Assembly: GCF_000209165.1 (NCBI RefSeq)
Contig: NC_009068.1
Coordinates: 2,046,001-2,110,000 of the forward strand
Origin: Scheffersomyces stipitis CBS 6054
Lineage: Eukaryota > Ascomycota > Pichiomycetes > Serinales > Debaryomycetaceae
Length of the DNA stretch: 64,000 bases
Direction of reading: 5' to 3'
The notes beneath the pieces were generated by a model. It was not told where the DNA came from, searched no databases, and was given only the letters and a program-made list of their open reading frames with translations. Positions 49,461-59,570 of the stretch are shown here, one piece after another (the stretch's first letter is position 1; the number at the start of each line of letters is the position of its first letter). The position numbers and the translations under genes were made by a program.

Positions 49461-49541
49461 AGCCCGATGCGGGGGTCGAACCCGCAACCTTTTGATGTCT
49501 AACATAAGAGTCAAACGCTCTACCGATTGAGCTAACCAGGC
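49461..49541 (-). tRNA. tRNA-Lys(CUU), 8-nt intron (first in array)
   Basis: This is the 5'-most copy on the minus strand, with a mature sequence identical to the other two. The intron is TGTTAGAC, differing by one base from the middle copy. Ten bases separate it from the middle gene. The internal A and B boxes (TAGCTCAATCGG and GGTTCGACC) are intact. Confidence 0.9.
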
Positions 49542-49997
49542 ATTTCTTGTTCGTATGGTTTCTCTATATTTTCCAAGAGACATGAAAATCACGTGTACTA
49601 AAAGCATGATTTGCGCGTGATCTGTAAAAATTTTTGAATCTTCGGGTTTCCTCTTGGTTGGCCCATGCTACATTGGGTGATAATAGCCTTTATCTCTAGT
49701 TTATAGCTGTTCATATGTGTTAGTACGTTCAATGTATGCCACTAAGTCAAAAAGGGCCTCTCCCTATTAAAAAAATACTAAGTTTCTATTAAGATTCGAT
49801 TTTAATCGCAGTATATATTATTTGAGAAAAAGATTCAATTTTTAAAATAAATCATGGAAAAATATGTCACATTGTCAAAATATCCAAGATTGAGCCCAAC
49901 TGTAAGTGTGATGCCTGGATTATGATCTATTTTTTTTAAAATGTAAAGGTTTGAAAGTTACGCCTGTCGTGAAGTCATTGTTAGATAGTCTGAAGAT
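49542..49997. other. tRNA-array upstream and AXL1 3' flank
   Basis: This 456-base stretch has a CACGTG at 49590-49595, 48 bases upstream of the tRNA-Lys array. It is otherwise AT-rich, with no coding frame. Confidence 0.5.
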
Positions 49998-52900
49998 TTA
50001 CATATACAAATCCACTATGTCACCATATTCCTCTTGTCCAGGCGAAGCTTGTAATTCGCTAATTTGCAATAGTTTGGAGTATATACTTTGTTGGTGAATG
50101 TCAGAAACAGCCTTGGAGTCGACCTTCAAATTGTTTGCATCGTCCAAATAAGGTAGTTTCTGCAACTCTAATTGTCCCGTGCAATCATTCGAGCCTCTTC
50201 TCTTCATAGGGAAAAATATGATGTTGTGAATTTTTGTCTGGAAAGTGGATTTCATGAGCTGATACCCCCTATTGTTTTTTTTGAAGAACCTATAGAGTTC
50301 TTGTGAGAGTAAATTGCCATCGGAACATCTTTCAAGAATTGAGTCCAACTCTTCATCTGAAATCTGTAGGTTCTTACTTTCAATAAAGCCCAAGATTTCT
50401 GTTCTCTGCTGTCTTTTCTCAATCTCCTCTGAAGATAACTGAGTATATATCATTATCGACAAGGATGATCTTTGTTTGCTTCTTGGAGAGATAAGTTTCA
50501 GAAGAAATTTTATATAGGTTCCTTTTGTAAGTTCTTTTAGTAGTTTGGTATCTACTTTTTCATTCCCATTGTCTCCCAGGAATCTATATGTTCCACTAAC
50601 TATTTTCTCCCAGTAATTTCGATGGATTTGGTAATTTTCAGAATTAAAGAGAAAATTACTACTATTATATGAGGGTGTCATGGAATATACTAAGTTACAG
50701 GGTAAATCTTCTTCTTGATAAATGTTGCTGTTTAGAAATGGCTCAATAACATTTTTAGAAAATTCCGGTTCACTGTAAGTTTCTATTTTAGACACCCAAT
50801 CTTCTATGAAATCATTAATTCCCTGAAGTACCTGTTCTGGTTTATAGGATCCACTTAGGATACAAAATTGTATTCCAAGTATACTTCTACAGACTCGTAA
50901 ACCAGAGAGCACAGTGTAACCAAATTGCCTTTTGGTTCTTAGTTCAATGCTGATATTGGTAGAAAATAGGAATGAAGTTAATTTCCCAAGAGTTCTTGTT
51001 GCTTCATTTGCTCTTGTACCTATTTGAATGAAATGGTAAAGTGCATTTAGAGGATCTTCTTCATTGGAATTGGAAACCTTGCTCAAATATTCCTTACCAC
51101 AGGGAATGATGTTAGAAGTTGGAAGTAACGGGGAAGCAGCTTCATTACCAGAAGTATGAGTGAAGTTGATGTTCTTGGTGAAAGATTTGACCTCATTCTG
51201 TTCTATTCCTCCATGTATAAATACTCTTAGGTAAGTATGTTGTACAAGCTCTTGTGTTAGTTCCAACAAAACTTCTCTATCGATTAATTCTATTTCAGCG
51301 ATTCTTTCTTCAAGGTTGATTGTATCCTTCTCAAGGTAAAGAATGGACCCAGCAATTGACTGTTTGATACCATTGCTTTTGGATAAGTCCTCTAGCTCTT
51401 TCCTAAGTTTAAGTCTGGCAGAAAGGAGTTTTCTATAAGGTATAATTGGAAGAGTGAAATTGAGATACTTCTGAATCAGATGCATGATGTAGGAGGACAC
51501 ACCTTCTATGTTCCTTTTTGGGCCTGTTATATTGATTGTGATTGATGGGATACCAGTTAAATTAGAATATAAAGCCCAAGAATATCCATTCAACTCTGCA
51601 GGGTATAATTTCTTTCTAAGCTCCTCGCCAATTAGCTCGCAAAGTATCTCTAACCCCATGTAAGCTCTTGATATTTTCCTGCTAGTGTTTAGTTGGTATT
51701 GAAATGAAGTAAGTACCTTTGACTTAAACTGGAGTGTTCTTTCAGTTTTGTACCAGAATTCATGACCTGACGAAAATTCAACCAAAGTAGGTTCATCCAA
51801 GTTAAACATTGATTTTGCCTGATAGCTGTTGTCAATACTATCAATGCAAACCAGATGCAAAAGACTGTTTATTTCTTCTATTGAGAAAGAAAGGAATTTA
51901 TTTCTTTTTCTGTTCCTCAACAAATATGGTGTCGATACTAAAAAGTCGGGTTCTCCTAAGCTGAATAGTTCATATTGGAAATTGTAATATTGGTCAGCTC
52001 TAGCTCTTTCAAAAGGGAGAAGCATTGGGTGAGTCCTGCTTACCAAGTCTCCAATATAGATTATACTTATATTCTTCCAGTTTAGGTGTTGGTATGTTGC
52101 TTTCATAAAAAGATCTACCCAGATGTGTGGATCGGAGAAATCCTCATCAATGTCCCTCTCTCCTCGAAGTAGGTTCTTGAGCCCTAGTTTATCAAGATCT
52201 TTTTGCATTTCCATCGAGAATTGAGCAACTTCGTCGACACTGCCAGAATGAGGTTCCAGGAAATAGAAGGAAACCTTCGAAAGAATAACTAATTCGGTTA
52301 TATATTGTACCAAAATGCGGTGATTTTGAGGTTGAGACAAACTCTCAATGAATCCCAAAAGTTTGCTTTTAATAAGATGCACATTTTTCGCACCCAATTT
52401 TGTTATCTCCATACCAATATTGAGAATTGCTTCATTGATAGTTATGGACTCAACTGACACAAATATTGAAGAAACATAATAATCTTCATTTTTAAGTTGA
52501 TAAAATATGGATCCTTCAGATTCGTCTCCAATGATGTTGCACCATATATATTTAAGAAAAGAAAAATGACGCATGGAACCTGAATCTGGAAGAGAAAAGA
52601 ACATATTAAGCTTATTGAAATTTCCACTTTTGACATATAGAAATTTGTTGAGTGAACCTTTTGGAAAGGCTAATTCGCTCTTTGTATGATTGTTTGCATC
52701 CTGGAGAATATTCATACCAGCTGTGCTTCTTGGTGTAGCTTTTCCTTTTTCAATGTCACTGAAATTGGTGATGGCTAGCTTTTGCAACTGGGCTAGAGAT
52801 TCTGGTCCTTTCAATACTACAGTTATGTTTTGCGCATCATAGTTGCTTCTGAAATACTTGTTGAGTTGTTGTTTTATGTTTATCCTATTCCTTTTGGGGA

Positions 52901-53495
52901 CATGTGCTAGTGTCGCTGCATTTCCTGTTCCAAACCTATGGAAGGGCAGGTTCTTATTTGCCAAAATCCTTAAACCATGGAAGAAAATCTTATTAATATT
53001 AGAAATTGCTGCATTGTGTTCATCTTCCACTGCTTGTATTTCTGCTTTGATGTAGTTTTCAGGAAATAGAGGAGTCTTGAAAAAACTGGAAAAGACCCGA
53101 ACAGCATGTGTGCAAATTGGTTCTCCATGTTGTTCGTTGTCGGTGACGGGCAACTCAAAGTAATAGCATGTCTGCTCTCCAGTTGTGGATGCATTGCATT
53201 TTCCTCCATTTACATCTATCAATTCGAGAAACTCGTTGGGTTTAGGGAACTCTTCCGTTCCAAGAAATAACATGTGCTCACAGAGATGTGCTAGACCAGG
53301 GACTTCGTTGGGGTCCTTGTTTGATCCACTGGCTACACAGACTCCGCAGGCAAGAGTATCATTGGTTGGCTGCGAAATTAAAAGAACATGCACTCCGTTA
53401 GCTAGTCTGATAAGTCTGTAAGACTTGTCTGAGTTGTAGAGCGAATTCTGAAAGTTTACCGCGATAGCAGTGGCCGAGAAATACAGCGAAGCCAT
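49998..53495 (-). CDS. AXL1: M16 metalloprotease Axl1 (insulin-degrading-enzyme type)
   Basis: This is a protein of about 1165 residues taken from the ATG at 53495. The zinc motif His-x-x-Glu-His reads HLCEH in GLAHLCEHMLF, with the second-shell Glu in the segment EHNAAISNINKIFFH. The region around it (GEQTCYYFELPVT; RILANKNLPFHRFGTGN) fits Axl1 rather than the shorter Ste23. Three further inactive M16-like domains make up the rest. Axl1 cleaves the N-terminal extension of the a-factor mating pheromone precursor and, in S. cerevisiae, marks axial budding. The open frame continues for 111 codons upstream (to ATG 53828), but the ATG at 53495 gives the Axl1-like N-terminal length, and the upstream part holds a CACGTG. 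Some strains may use the longer form. Confidence 0.85.
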   Translation of the reverse strand: MASLYFSATAIAVNFQNSLYNSDKSYRLIRLANGVHVLLISQPTNDTLACGVCVASGSNKDPNEVPGLAHLCEHMLFLGTEEFPKPNEFLELIDVNGGKCNASTTGEQTCYYFELPVTDNEQHGEPICTHAVRVFSSFFKTPLFPENYIKAEIQAVEDEHNAAISNINKIFFHGLRILANKNLPFHRFGTGNAATLAHVPKRNRINIKQQLNKYFRSNYDAQNITVVLKGPESLAQLQKLAITNFSDIEKGKATPRSTAGMNILQDANNHTKSELAFPKGSLNKFLYVKSGNFNKLNMFFSLPDSGSMRHFSFLKYIWCNIIGDESEGSIFYQLKNEDYYVSSIFVSVESITINEAILNIGMEITKLGAKNVHLIKSKLLGFIESLSQPQNHRILVQYITELVILSKVSFYFLEPHSGSVDEVAQFSMEMQKDLDKLGLKNLLRGERDIDEDFSDPHIWVDLFMKATYQHLNWKNISIIYIGDLVSRTHPMLLPFERARADQYYNFQYELFSLGEPDFLVSTPYLLRNRKRNKFLSFSIEEINSLLHLVCIDSIDNSYQAKSMFNLDEPTLVEFSSGHEFWYKTERTLQFKSKVLTSFQYQLNTSRKISRAYMGLEILCELIGEELRKKLYPAELNGYSWALYSNLTGIPSITINITGPKRNIEGVSSYIMHLIQKYLNFTLPIIPYRKLLSARLKLRKELEDLSKSNGIKQSIAGSILYLEKDTINLEERIAEIELIDREVLLELTQELVQHTYLRVFIHGGIEQNEVKSFTKNINFTHTSGNEAASPLLPTSNIIPCGKEYLSKVSNSNEEDPLNALYHFIQIGTRANEATRTLGKLTSFLFSTNISIELRTKRQFGYTVLSGLRVCRSILGIQFCILSGSYKPEQVLQGINDFIEDWVSKIETYSEPEFSKNVIEPFLNSNIYQEEDLPCNLVYSMTPSYNSSNFLFNSENYQIHRNYWEKIVSGTYRFLGDNGNEKVDTKLLKELTKGTYIKFLLKLISPRSKQRSSLSIMIYTQLSSEEIEKRQQRTEILGFIESKNLQISDEELDSILERCSDGNLLSQELYRFFKKNNRGYQLMKSTFQTKIHNIIFFPMKRRGSNDCTGQLELQKLPYLDDANNLKVDSKAVSDIHQQSIYSKLLQISELQASPGQEEYGDIVDLYM

Positions 53496-53828
53496 TGGAA
53501 TACAGACAATAGGAGCATGATATAGTTGAACTTTGAAATGTTCATTTGCAATCGCCTGTCTTTCTGTATTTGATGGTAATCTGCCCTGGACAAATGTTTC
53601 AAGTTGCAAGCCCCTGCCTAATCGGGACGCAACAAAAGAAATCTTGGAAATTGCTTTTGCTGAAATTGCGACTCCTATCCAAAAATAGTAATATGTCATC
53701 GTGACTTGTATCACGTGTGATAATGTCAACAATCGCCTACCTTCAGCCAGCAATGCGAGGAACGGGGCCAGCTCTGTGGAGCAGGGGCAGACAGAAGACG
53801 ACATGGTAGTAAAGAATGGACATTTCAT

Positions 53829-54513
53829 CTGATAGTCTGGTCCAGCTGGTATTACACTCCGGGTAAGTTATGGAACCATGTTCGTTCTAGAACGTTTCCA
53901 GAGCAATTAAACTCCGATCACTATCTAATCGGGATGATAAGGCAGTTCGCGGGGTCGTGCATGCCACAATGTGTGACAATCACCGGTCGTGCACCAAGGC
54001 CAAAATTGCTTCTGTTCTGCTAGGCTGGAATTGCCTGTACCACACTGAATCCATGATGGTTGAAAGTCTGTCATTTGCCAATCAATGCTTTTACAGAAAT
54101 AGTATTTCAGTTAACATTTACATTTTCCATTCCATTAAGCACTGAGTCCAAATCCCGGTTCGCCAGTGAACTCTCTGCCGAACCAAATCCCGTCCTTGTA
54201 TATCAGTGTAAAGAAGCAGACAGTAGACTAGGACTCAATTTCCAGTCTCTATCTCAGCACATTTATTCAGCCGATATCCAGCCGACATCAGCACAAGTCA
54301 GCACAGTCACAAAGTAATACTCGATTTCGTCAGATCATTAACATCCACACACATATCAATAGCAGTACCGCAATATCGTAAATCATATACTTCATATTTG
54401 CGATAAACACAACACATCAACGTTTCTACAGCTTACAATTCGAATACTCGTCTCTTTGACAGCCATAAGTCCCAGTAAAAACTTCCGTATATGTTGTATT
54501 TCCCGATATAACC
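53829..54513. other. Divergent promoter region
   Basis: This 685-base gap (longer if AXL1 starts at 53495) lies between AXL1 (minus) and the 54514 gene (plus). No coding frame, RNA gene or long repeat is seen. Confidence 0.5.
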
Positions 54514-55047
54514 ATGTCCAACCAGTATATCTACAATAGCTACCAGCAGTATTCGCCCAACGTAGCCCACAACTCGTTGGCGGTGCTCCCAAACGCCAAC
54601 ACGAGCCCCACGTCGAATCTTGCCTATATGTCACCTCCTGGCTCAGGCAACTCGTCTTTGGCTGGCAGCTTGTCTTCATCTGCCACTTCCTCCACCTCCT
54701 CCAGTGGTTTGGGAGCAGCATCGTCGCTAGCAGCTTCCAACTACTCGTTCCATACTCCACGCTTGAGATACTACTTGTCCAAGCTGTTTGATGTAGAAGA
54801 CGACTTGGAGTTCTGTCCAGACATTCCAGACTCGCTCAACACCAGTCCCACCATCAAGAAGTTCAACCCGTATACGGCATCTGTGTTCTCTCCTTCGCAG
54901 GAACTCAATGGAACTTCCTCTGTGTCGTCCAACTCTTCTTCCAATGCGTCGTCGTCGCCACGCGTGCACACTCCACGGATCAAGAAACCGTTGGAAATCA
55001 TCAACCCCCAGACCAAGATGAGAGTCGGATCCCCTGCAACAAAGTAA
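54514..55047 (+). CDS. Ser-rich protein of unknown function
   Basis: This 177-residue protein has a Ser/Asn/Thr-rich N-terminal half and no signal peptide or membrane segment. Two short segments look constrained: FHTPRLRYYLSKLFDVEDDLEF at residues ~76-97 and TPRIKKPLEIINPQTKMRVGSP at ~152-173. Linear motifs in a disordered frame suggest a regulatory or RNA-binding-partner protein, but I do not recognise the family. Codon usage is normal for the window. Confidence 0.65.
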   Translation: MSNQYIYNSYQQYSPNVAHNSLAVLPNANTSPTSNLAYMSPPGSGNSSLAGSLSSSATSSTSSSGLGAASSLAASNYSFHTPRLRYYLSKLFDVEDDLEFCPDIPDSLNTSPTIKKFNPYTASVFSPSQELNGTSSVSSNSSSNASSSPRVHTPRIKKPLEIINPQTKMRVGSPATK

Positions 55048-56119
55048 AGTTGTGTGGTTCTTAGGACATAAAATCATCGGGTATGAGTTGAGTTGTGCAC
55101 ACGGTTGATGATGGACCACGGATTGGATAGCTCTATGATTGAGTTGAATGTATATTATCACCAAATTTTCATTTCCATGGCTTTTTTATTACCATGGATC
55201 TTGGTTTGAGAATATCTTTTGATTTTCATTGTATTTCATCAATATTTAATTTCATTAACTTTGATTTTCAATTGAAATTCAGTACTTTATTGATGATTTT
55301 CATACATTCACGCTTTCCGAACTTGAACAATATTAGAATTTTGACAATAGATTTATTTATTTTGGGGTCACTATCATCTGTCTGTTATTGAAGTGCATGC
55401 ATTGACTTTTATGTCTTTTGAACATTATACAACTATTTAATGTTTTGTTTTACGAGGTTATGGATTTTGTCATTATTATTTCATTCTTATTCTTATTATT
55501 GGTCCTGATTGTACTTTTATTTTTACCATTCATTTATAATCAAACAATCTAATCAGTGAGAACCTGACGTCCGGCGCAAGGCTGGCTGGTGTCTTCTCCA
55601 TGTCATTTACTAAATGTGTACTAATACACAATATTATTACGTATATTCAATTTGCCTTGTAGTGGCTTTCTCTGAGTAGTGACTTCTTTGCATTAAGCCA
55701 TAGTGGAGTTTCTGAGGAATGACTTAACCTGGGGCTATGAATTCTGCTATACGACTTAAGTGAGTCGTTTATCTTTGCGGTAGAGCTCATGACGTAATGT
55801 CAATTCCACTTCTGAACTTTAATCTAAAGAAGCAGCAGATTCCAGATGGTTTTTGACTTTAAGCCACCATGCGAAAATATCAAACGTCATAGAGGTGGGT
55901 GTTGGAAAGTTCGGAACGAAAATCAACAGAGACAGTTATTTGTATATGACATGACCCCAAATGCTTTGTAGAAGATAGAGCTGAAGTCAAAAGTTGTCAG
56001 TTCAATCAAGAGTCGTCATATATAATGGAGGAAGACGACACAATTGATTCTCGAAACAGAGTCATATTCAACATTGAAATCAACTTATAATTTCGATACC
56101 ACAAGTCTCAATTCTTTAA
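55048..56119. other. Intergenic region
   Basis: This 1.07-kb gap is very AT-rich between ~55140 and 55560. It holds the promoter of the wall-protein gene, with TATATAA at 56019-56025, about 95 bases before that start. No other gene is visible. Confidence 0.6.
56019..56025 (+). promoter_or_regulatory. TATA box of the TIP1-type gene
   Basis: TATATAA lies 95 bases upstream of the ATG at 56120, the same arrangement as the other wall-protein gene in the window. Confidence 0.55.
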
Positions 56120-56581
56120 ATGAAGCTCACCATCATTTCTGCTATTATTGCTGCTTTCTTGAGAGTTGTCCAGGCTGTATCATTGGATTCATCTGAAGAC
56201 ACCTTTCTCACCAAGCTTGCTGAAGATGCTGCATTGTACCCTGAACAATATGCTCAATTCTTCCGTACTGCTACTGTCTCTGCTCCTTCAGCTTTGGAAG
56301 ATTTTGCCAAAGACGTTGCAACCTTCACTGACGAATCATTTACTACTCTTTCTGCTGTCCAGAACTTGGATGTGTCAGCCATAGAGTCTTTCGCAACCAA
56401 TTTCCCATGGTTTCTGCTGAGATTGGAACTTACAACTACTAAGACTGCTGCTGGTAAAAATGCCAAAACTCTGGCAACTAGCTCTAAATCTTCTTCTACT
56501 AGTTCTTCTGGTTCTGGTAGTAAGCAATTTTTTGTACCTGGAATGTTTTCGGCGGCAGGTCTAATTGCCCTATTGCTATAG
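56120..56581 (+). CDS. SRP1/TIP1-type GPI cell-wall protein
   Basis: This 153-residue protein has a signal peptide (1-19, ending RVVQA), then a compact domain of about 85 residues resembling the SRP1/TIP1 seripauperin family (DTFLTKLAEDAALYPEQYAQFF, helical, with the family's acidic and aromatic spacing). A Ser/Thr-rich stalk (~115-135) and a hydrophobic C terminus (MFSAAGLIALLL) after a GSGS-type cleavage site follow. In S. cerevisiae this family includes TIP1, TIR1-4 and DAN1, induced by cold or lack of oxygen. GPI linkage to wall glucan is expected. Confidence 0.75.
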   Translation: MKLTIISAIIAAFLRVVQAVSLDSSEDTFLTKLAEDAALYPEQYAQFFRTATVSAPSALEDFAKDVATFTDESFTTLSAVQNLDVSAIESFATNFPWFLLRLELTTTKTAAGKNAKTLATSSKSSSTSSSGSGSKQFFVPGMFSAAGLIALLL

Positions 56582-58051
56582 GGAAGTCTGAAATTTGTGC
56601 CTCCGTGCTCGCATGAGCATATCGTGCACTCAATCCAGCCAATGGCTTTCTGGTGTTTACAAATATAGGTTCAGGCCAACAGGTTATTTTTTCTGGTAAC
56701 TTTAGGCTAATCAGGCTATGATCTCTCCCTTGAATTGTGTGAAATTGAGGGATTTTGCAGTAATAACCTCCGTATTCAATAGAACCAATAAATGCGAGCA
56801 TTGTTTTCCGAAATTCTCCTTCAGATACCCGAGCCGTTGTTGCAGGCGAAAACACAAAATCGCAAAGTATATCCGAAATGAGGATTCTTCGCCAGGCTGT
56901 TGCCAATTGTAGAAGGATATTGAATCCTGGGTGTGATTGTTGAATTAGAGAATTCGACTCCGTTGTATGCACATGCAGCCAAAAGCGCAAAACCCTTGCA
57001 GCACACATGAAAAATATCGGCATAGAAAGAACATTTCCAGTCTTTGCAGCAGAAAATACAAGGGGGGAATTTCAGGTTAATACGAGGGGGTTGAAATTAC
57101 CGTTTCTTACGAGCCTGTATCTGTTCAGTGTAACCTCGCTACTCATTAAGTGGTGAGATCTGCGCGCTACTGTTGTGAGATCTGCGAGAATACAAGAACA
57201 TAGTTTATGGCATTTGTGCCAAGATAAAGAATTGAAACAATAAGAATTAACCTCGGATAATCACTCTCAGTGCAAATGCCTAGGGATCACCAGAAAGATA
57301 AGTGAATTTGAATTATGAAATGTGTTCGTGATCGTCGGCTATTGCTAGTCTTTTACCAATTCCAGACTATTTGATCTACGTTTGCACAAAAGAATTGTCT
57401 CAATATTTTACAATTCACCGGATTAGAAAGGTTGAATAAATCCGATCTAAACTCACTACAACGGTGGCTTCGTTGGCAAAGCTTCTTTGGTAAGAATATA
57501 GATCATACGGCATTTTGAATTAGAAACTTCTTATTGTGGGCTAAAACCAGACAGATGGCTTAACGTCTGAAATAGACTCTTTTTTTACGAAATGGCTTTC
57601 TTTATTACGAAATGGCTTTCTTTATTACGAAATGGCGAGAAATGCAATTAAAGTCGAACCTATTTATTACTTAGTGTATAATTCTTCATACCGGAATATG
57701 GAAAGAAACCAAAGATGGACTTCATGATGATATTACCTAGGCGATATCTTAATGAACTTTAAAGCAATGATATCGATGGTTAAAGAAGACGGCGATACTT
57801 TTTTTTTTACTAAAAATGGCTTGTATTACAACTCAATTCCAACCTATCTACTACATAGTATATAAATCATCCTCTAATCCATACCGAAGTGTGGAGGAAA
57901 TCCTAAGATAAAAACCTCCGGGTGATATTACCTAAAAACTAGGTGGTACCTTAAAAGATACTGCATACAAAATATTAAATATTGCGGCACGGATGTTTTA
58001 TCTTCATACGCAGAATGTGACATAAATAGTCGAACCTTTCATCAACAAAGA
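56582..58051. other. Intergenic region with duplicated AT-rich element
   Basis: This 1.47-kb gap upstream of tRNA-Asp contains a diverged direct duplication (about 57590-57770 and 57798-57955) and a 20-base tandem repeat (57589-57636). An open frame on the minus strand (56499-57023) overlaps the wall-protein gene and has no coding character. No retrotransposon protein is visible. Confidence 0.6.
57589..57636 (+). repeat. 20-base tandem repeat
   Basis: TTTATTACGAAATGGCTTTC is repeated in tandem, with a partial third copy at each end. It lies at the left end of the diverged duplication upstream of the tRNA-Asp/tRNA-Gly pair. Confidence 0.75.
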
Positions 58052-58123
58052 TCCGTGATAGTTTAGTGGCTAGAATTACCGCTTGTCGCGTGGTAGACCG
58101 GGGTTCAATTCCCCGTCGCGGAG
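58052..58123 (+). tRNA. tRNA-Asp(GUC)
   Basis: The 72 nt fold into a cloverleaf with acceptor TCCGTGA/TCGCGGA, anticodon loop giving GTC and T arm CGGGG-TTCAATT-CCCCG. It is almost identical to S. cerevisiae tRNA-Asp. It is followed by only 7 bases before tRNA-Gly, with no Pol III stop between them. Confidence 0.92.
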
Positions 58124-58130
58124 ATTTCTT

Positions 58131-58201
58131 GCGCAAATGGTTTAGTGGTAAAATCCAACGTTGCCATCGTTGGGCCCCCGGTTCGATTCCGGGTTTGCGC
58201 A
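58131..58201 (+). tRNA. tRNA-Gly(GCC)
   Basis: The 71 nt have acceptor GCGCAAA/TTTGCGC, anticodon GCC in the loop TTGCCAT, and T arm CCCGG-TTCGATT-CCGGG. It is nearly identical to S. cerevisiae tRNA-Gly(GCC) and forms the second half of a pair with tRNA-Asp. Confidence 0.92.
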
Positions 58202-58627
58202 TTCTTTTTTACTATTTCACCACGCAATATAAGACTTTGTACAATGTACCTTCTTCGTCTATCTTCTATTGTAGAAAGTTGCTTGTTCCTAGCGCAGTCT
58301 GGAAACAGCTGGCTTGACGTGAAGAAGTATTACGCGAAGAGGATGCGCTGTGTGCAGTGCTTTTGGGGTTTAGTTTTGAAGAAATGCGAACCCCAGAAGA
58401 AATGTAAATATTCGTTTAGTAATTTGAAATTATATTACTCTTACACTCTTTTTGTTATTGGATCAATCAGCTAGGCAGTTTTCTGTAAATATAGCTTAAA
58501 TCGTCGTTCATTAAAAGATACAAAGAGTCAACTATCAAATTTAACCTCTGAGACAACTCCATTTCATAAGATTGGTGAAACTTGAATCAGGCAATAAGAG
58601 CTAGCAACTATTCAAATTTACACTAAG
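58202..58627. other. Intergenic region
   Basis: This 426-base stretch lies between the tRNA pair and the next gene. Nothing beyond the terminator and a promoter is visible. Confidence 0.5.
58205..58210 (+). terminator. Pol III terminator after tRNA-Gly
   Basis: TTTTTT begins four bases after the tRNA-Gly 3' end. The 7-base spacer between Asp and Gly (ATTTCTT) has only a T3, below the minimum run, so this is the single terminator of the pair. Confidence 0.8.
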
Positions 58628-59570
58628 ATGTCTACAACACAGCAGCAGGAGCATCGTAAGTATCGCGATACGATTTCTACGTGTCATATTGATTCGTGTT
58701 TATTCGTTCATAAGTTATTCTTCTCATACTAACAATTTATTAGAGGGAGTTCCAGACAGACGCCTGGCAAAAGGACGGTTCAGCTGGGTTAGACGGTTGA
58801 TGCAGGGCCAAAGCAGACAAGCCGTTGCACCCTCCGGATTGGGTGCCCCCAGAGGCAATATCTATGAACCACGAAGTAGCCGAGGACTTTCTGGAGGTTC
58901 TGTAGCTGTAGCTGGTGGGAGTAGAAAAAGCAGAAGAGCAGCAGCAGCAATATCAATCAATGCTGGATCTCATTTAAACGAAGCGAACGAAAACGGTGAA
59001 GCTGATGATGACACGTACACTTACGACAGCGACATGCAGTCGTTTGCCACAGAAGGTAGAAGCAGTATTGGACAGAGAACGTCTGTTTCTGACAATATCA
59101 GTACTATACCATTGAAGCTGATAACTTCTGCACAATCTACTAAATCGCCTTCTATTCTTAGTGACGGAGTTCAAGACCAAAACTCAATAAACGCCTCGAC
59201 AGCGGAGACATCCATAACGCCAAGTGTCCAAACAACAACGCATTTGTCCCCTTCCAACTATACCACCCATTTGGCTGTCGTGCCGAACGGACAGGAGAGA
59301 GACATTGAGTCTATTGTGACGTTGGCCAGTTCGACTCGCCGCATACGCAGAAGAAGTATTGACACCAACTGTAGCACTGCGGGGATTCCGCCAGCGTCCA
59401 TCATGGAACGTCTCTCAGTCCAGCCCACGGCTGCAAACAGCACCTATGCTGTCAGCATCAAGACCAATGACAGAACCAGCCAGACAGAGCCTTCGCAGAG
59501 TAGCATGTACGACTTCACTGACCAGACCAGCTCTGTGCGGAGCGACTACGGTGCCGAGGTATCTGCATAG
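58628..59570 (+). CDS. Ser/Thr-rich protein of unknown function, two exons
   Basis: The CDS is join(58628..58655, 58744..59570), 284 residues. Exon 1 is 28 nt and encodes MSTTQQQEH plus one base. The 88-nt intron has donor GTAAGT, branch TACTAAC (58727-58733) and acceptor TAG. After splicing the N terminus reads QQQEHQGVPDRRLAKGRFSWVRRLMQG. The VPDRRLAKGRFSWVRRLM stretch is the only dense, motif-like part; it is a basic amphipathic segment that could bind a membrane or partner. The rest is disordered and Ser/Thr-rich, with several potential phosphosites. I do not recognise the family. Confidence 0.7.

Noticed and set aside
56499..57023. 174-codon minus-strand frame
   Set aside because: It overlaps the 3' end of the TIP1-type gene antisense, has no domain or codon bias, and its composition fits chance.
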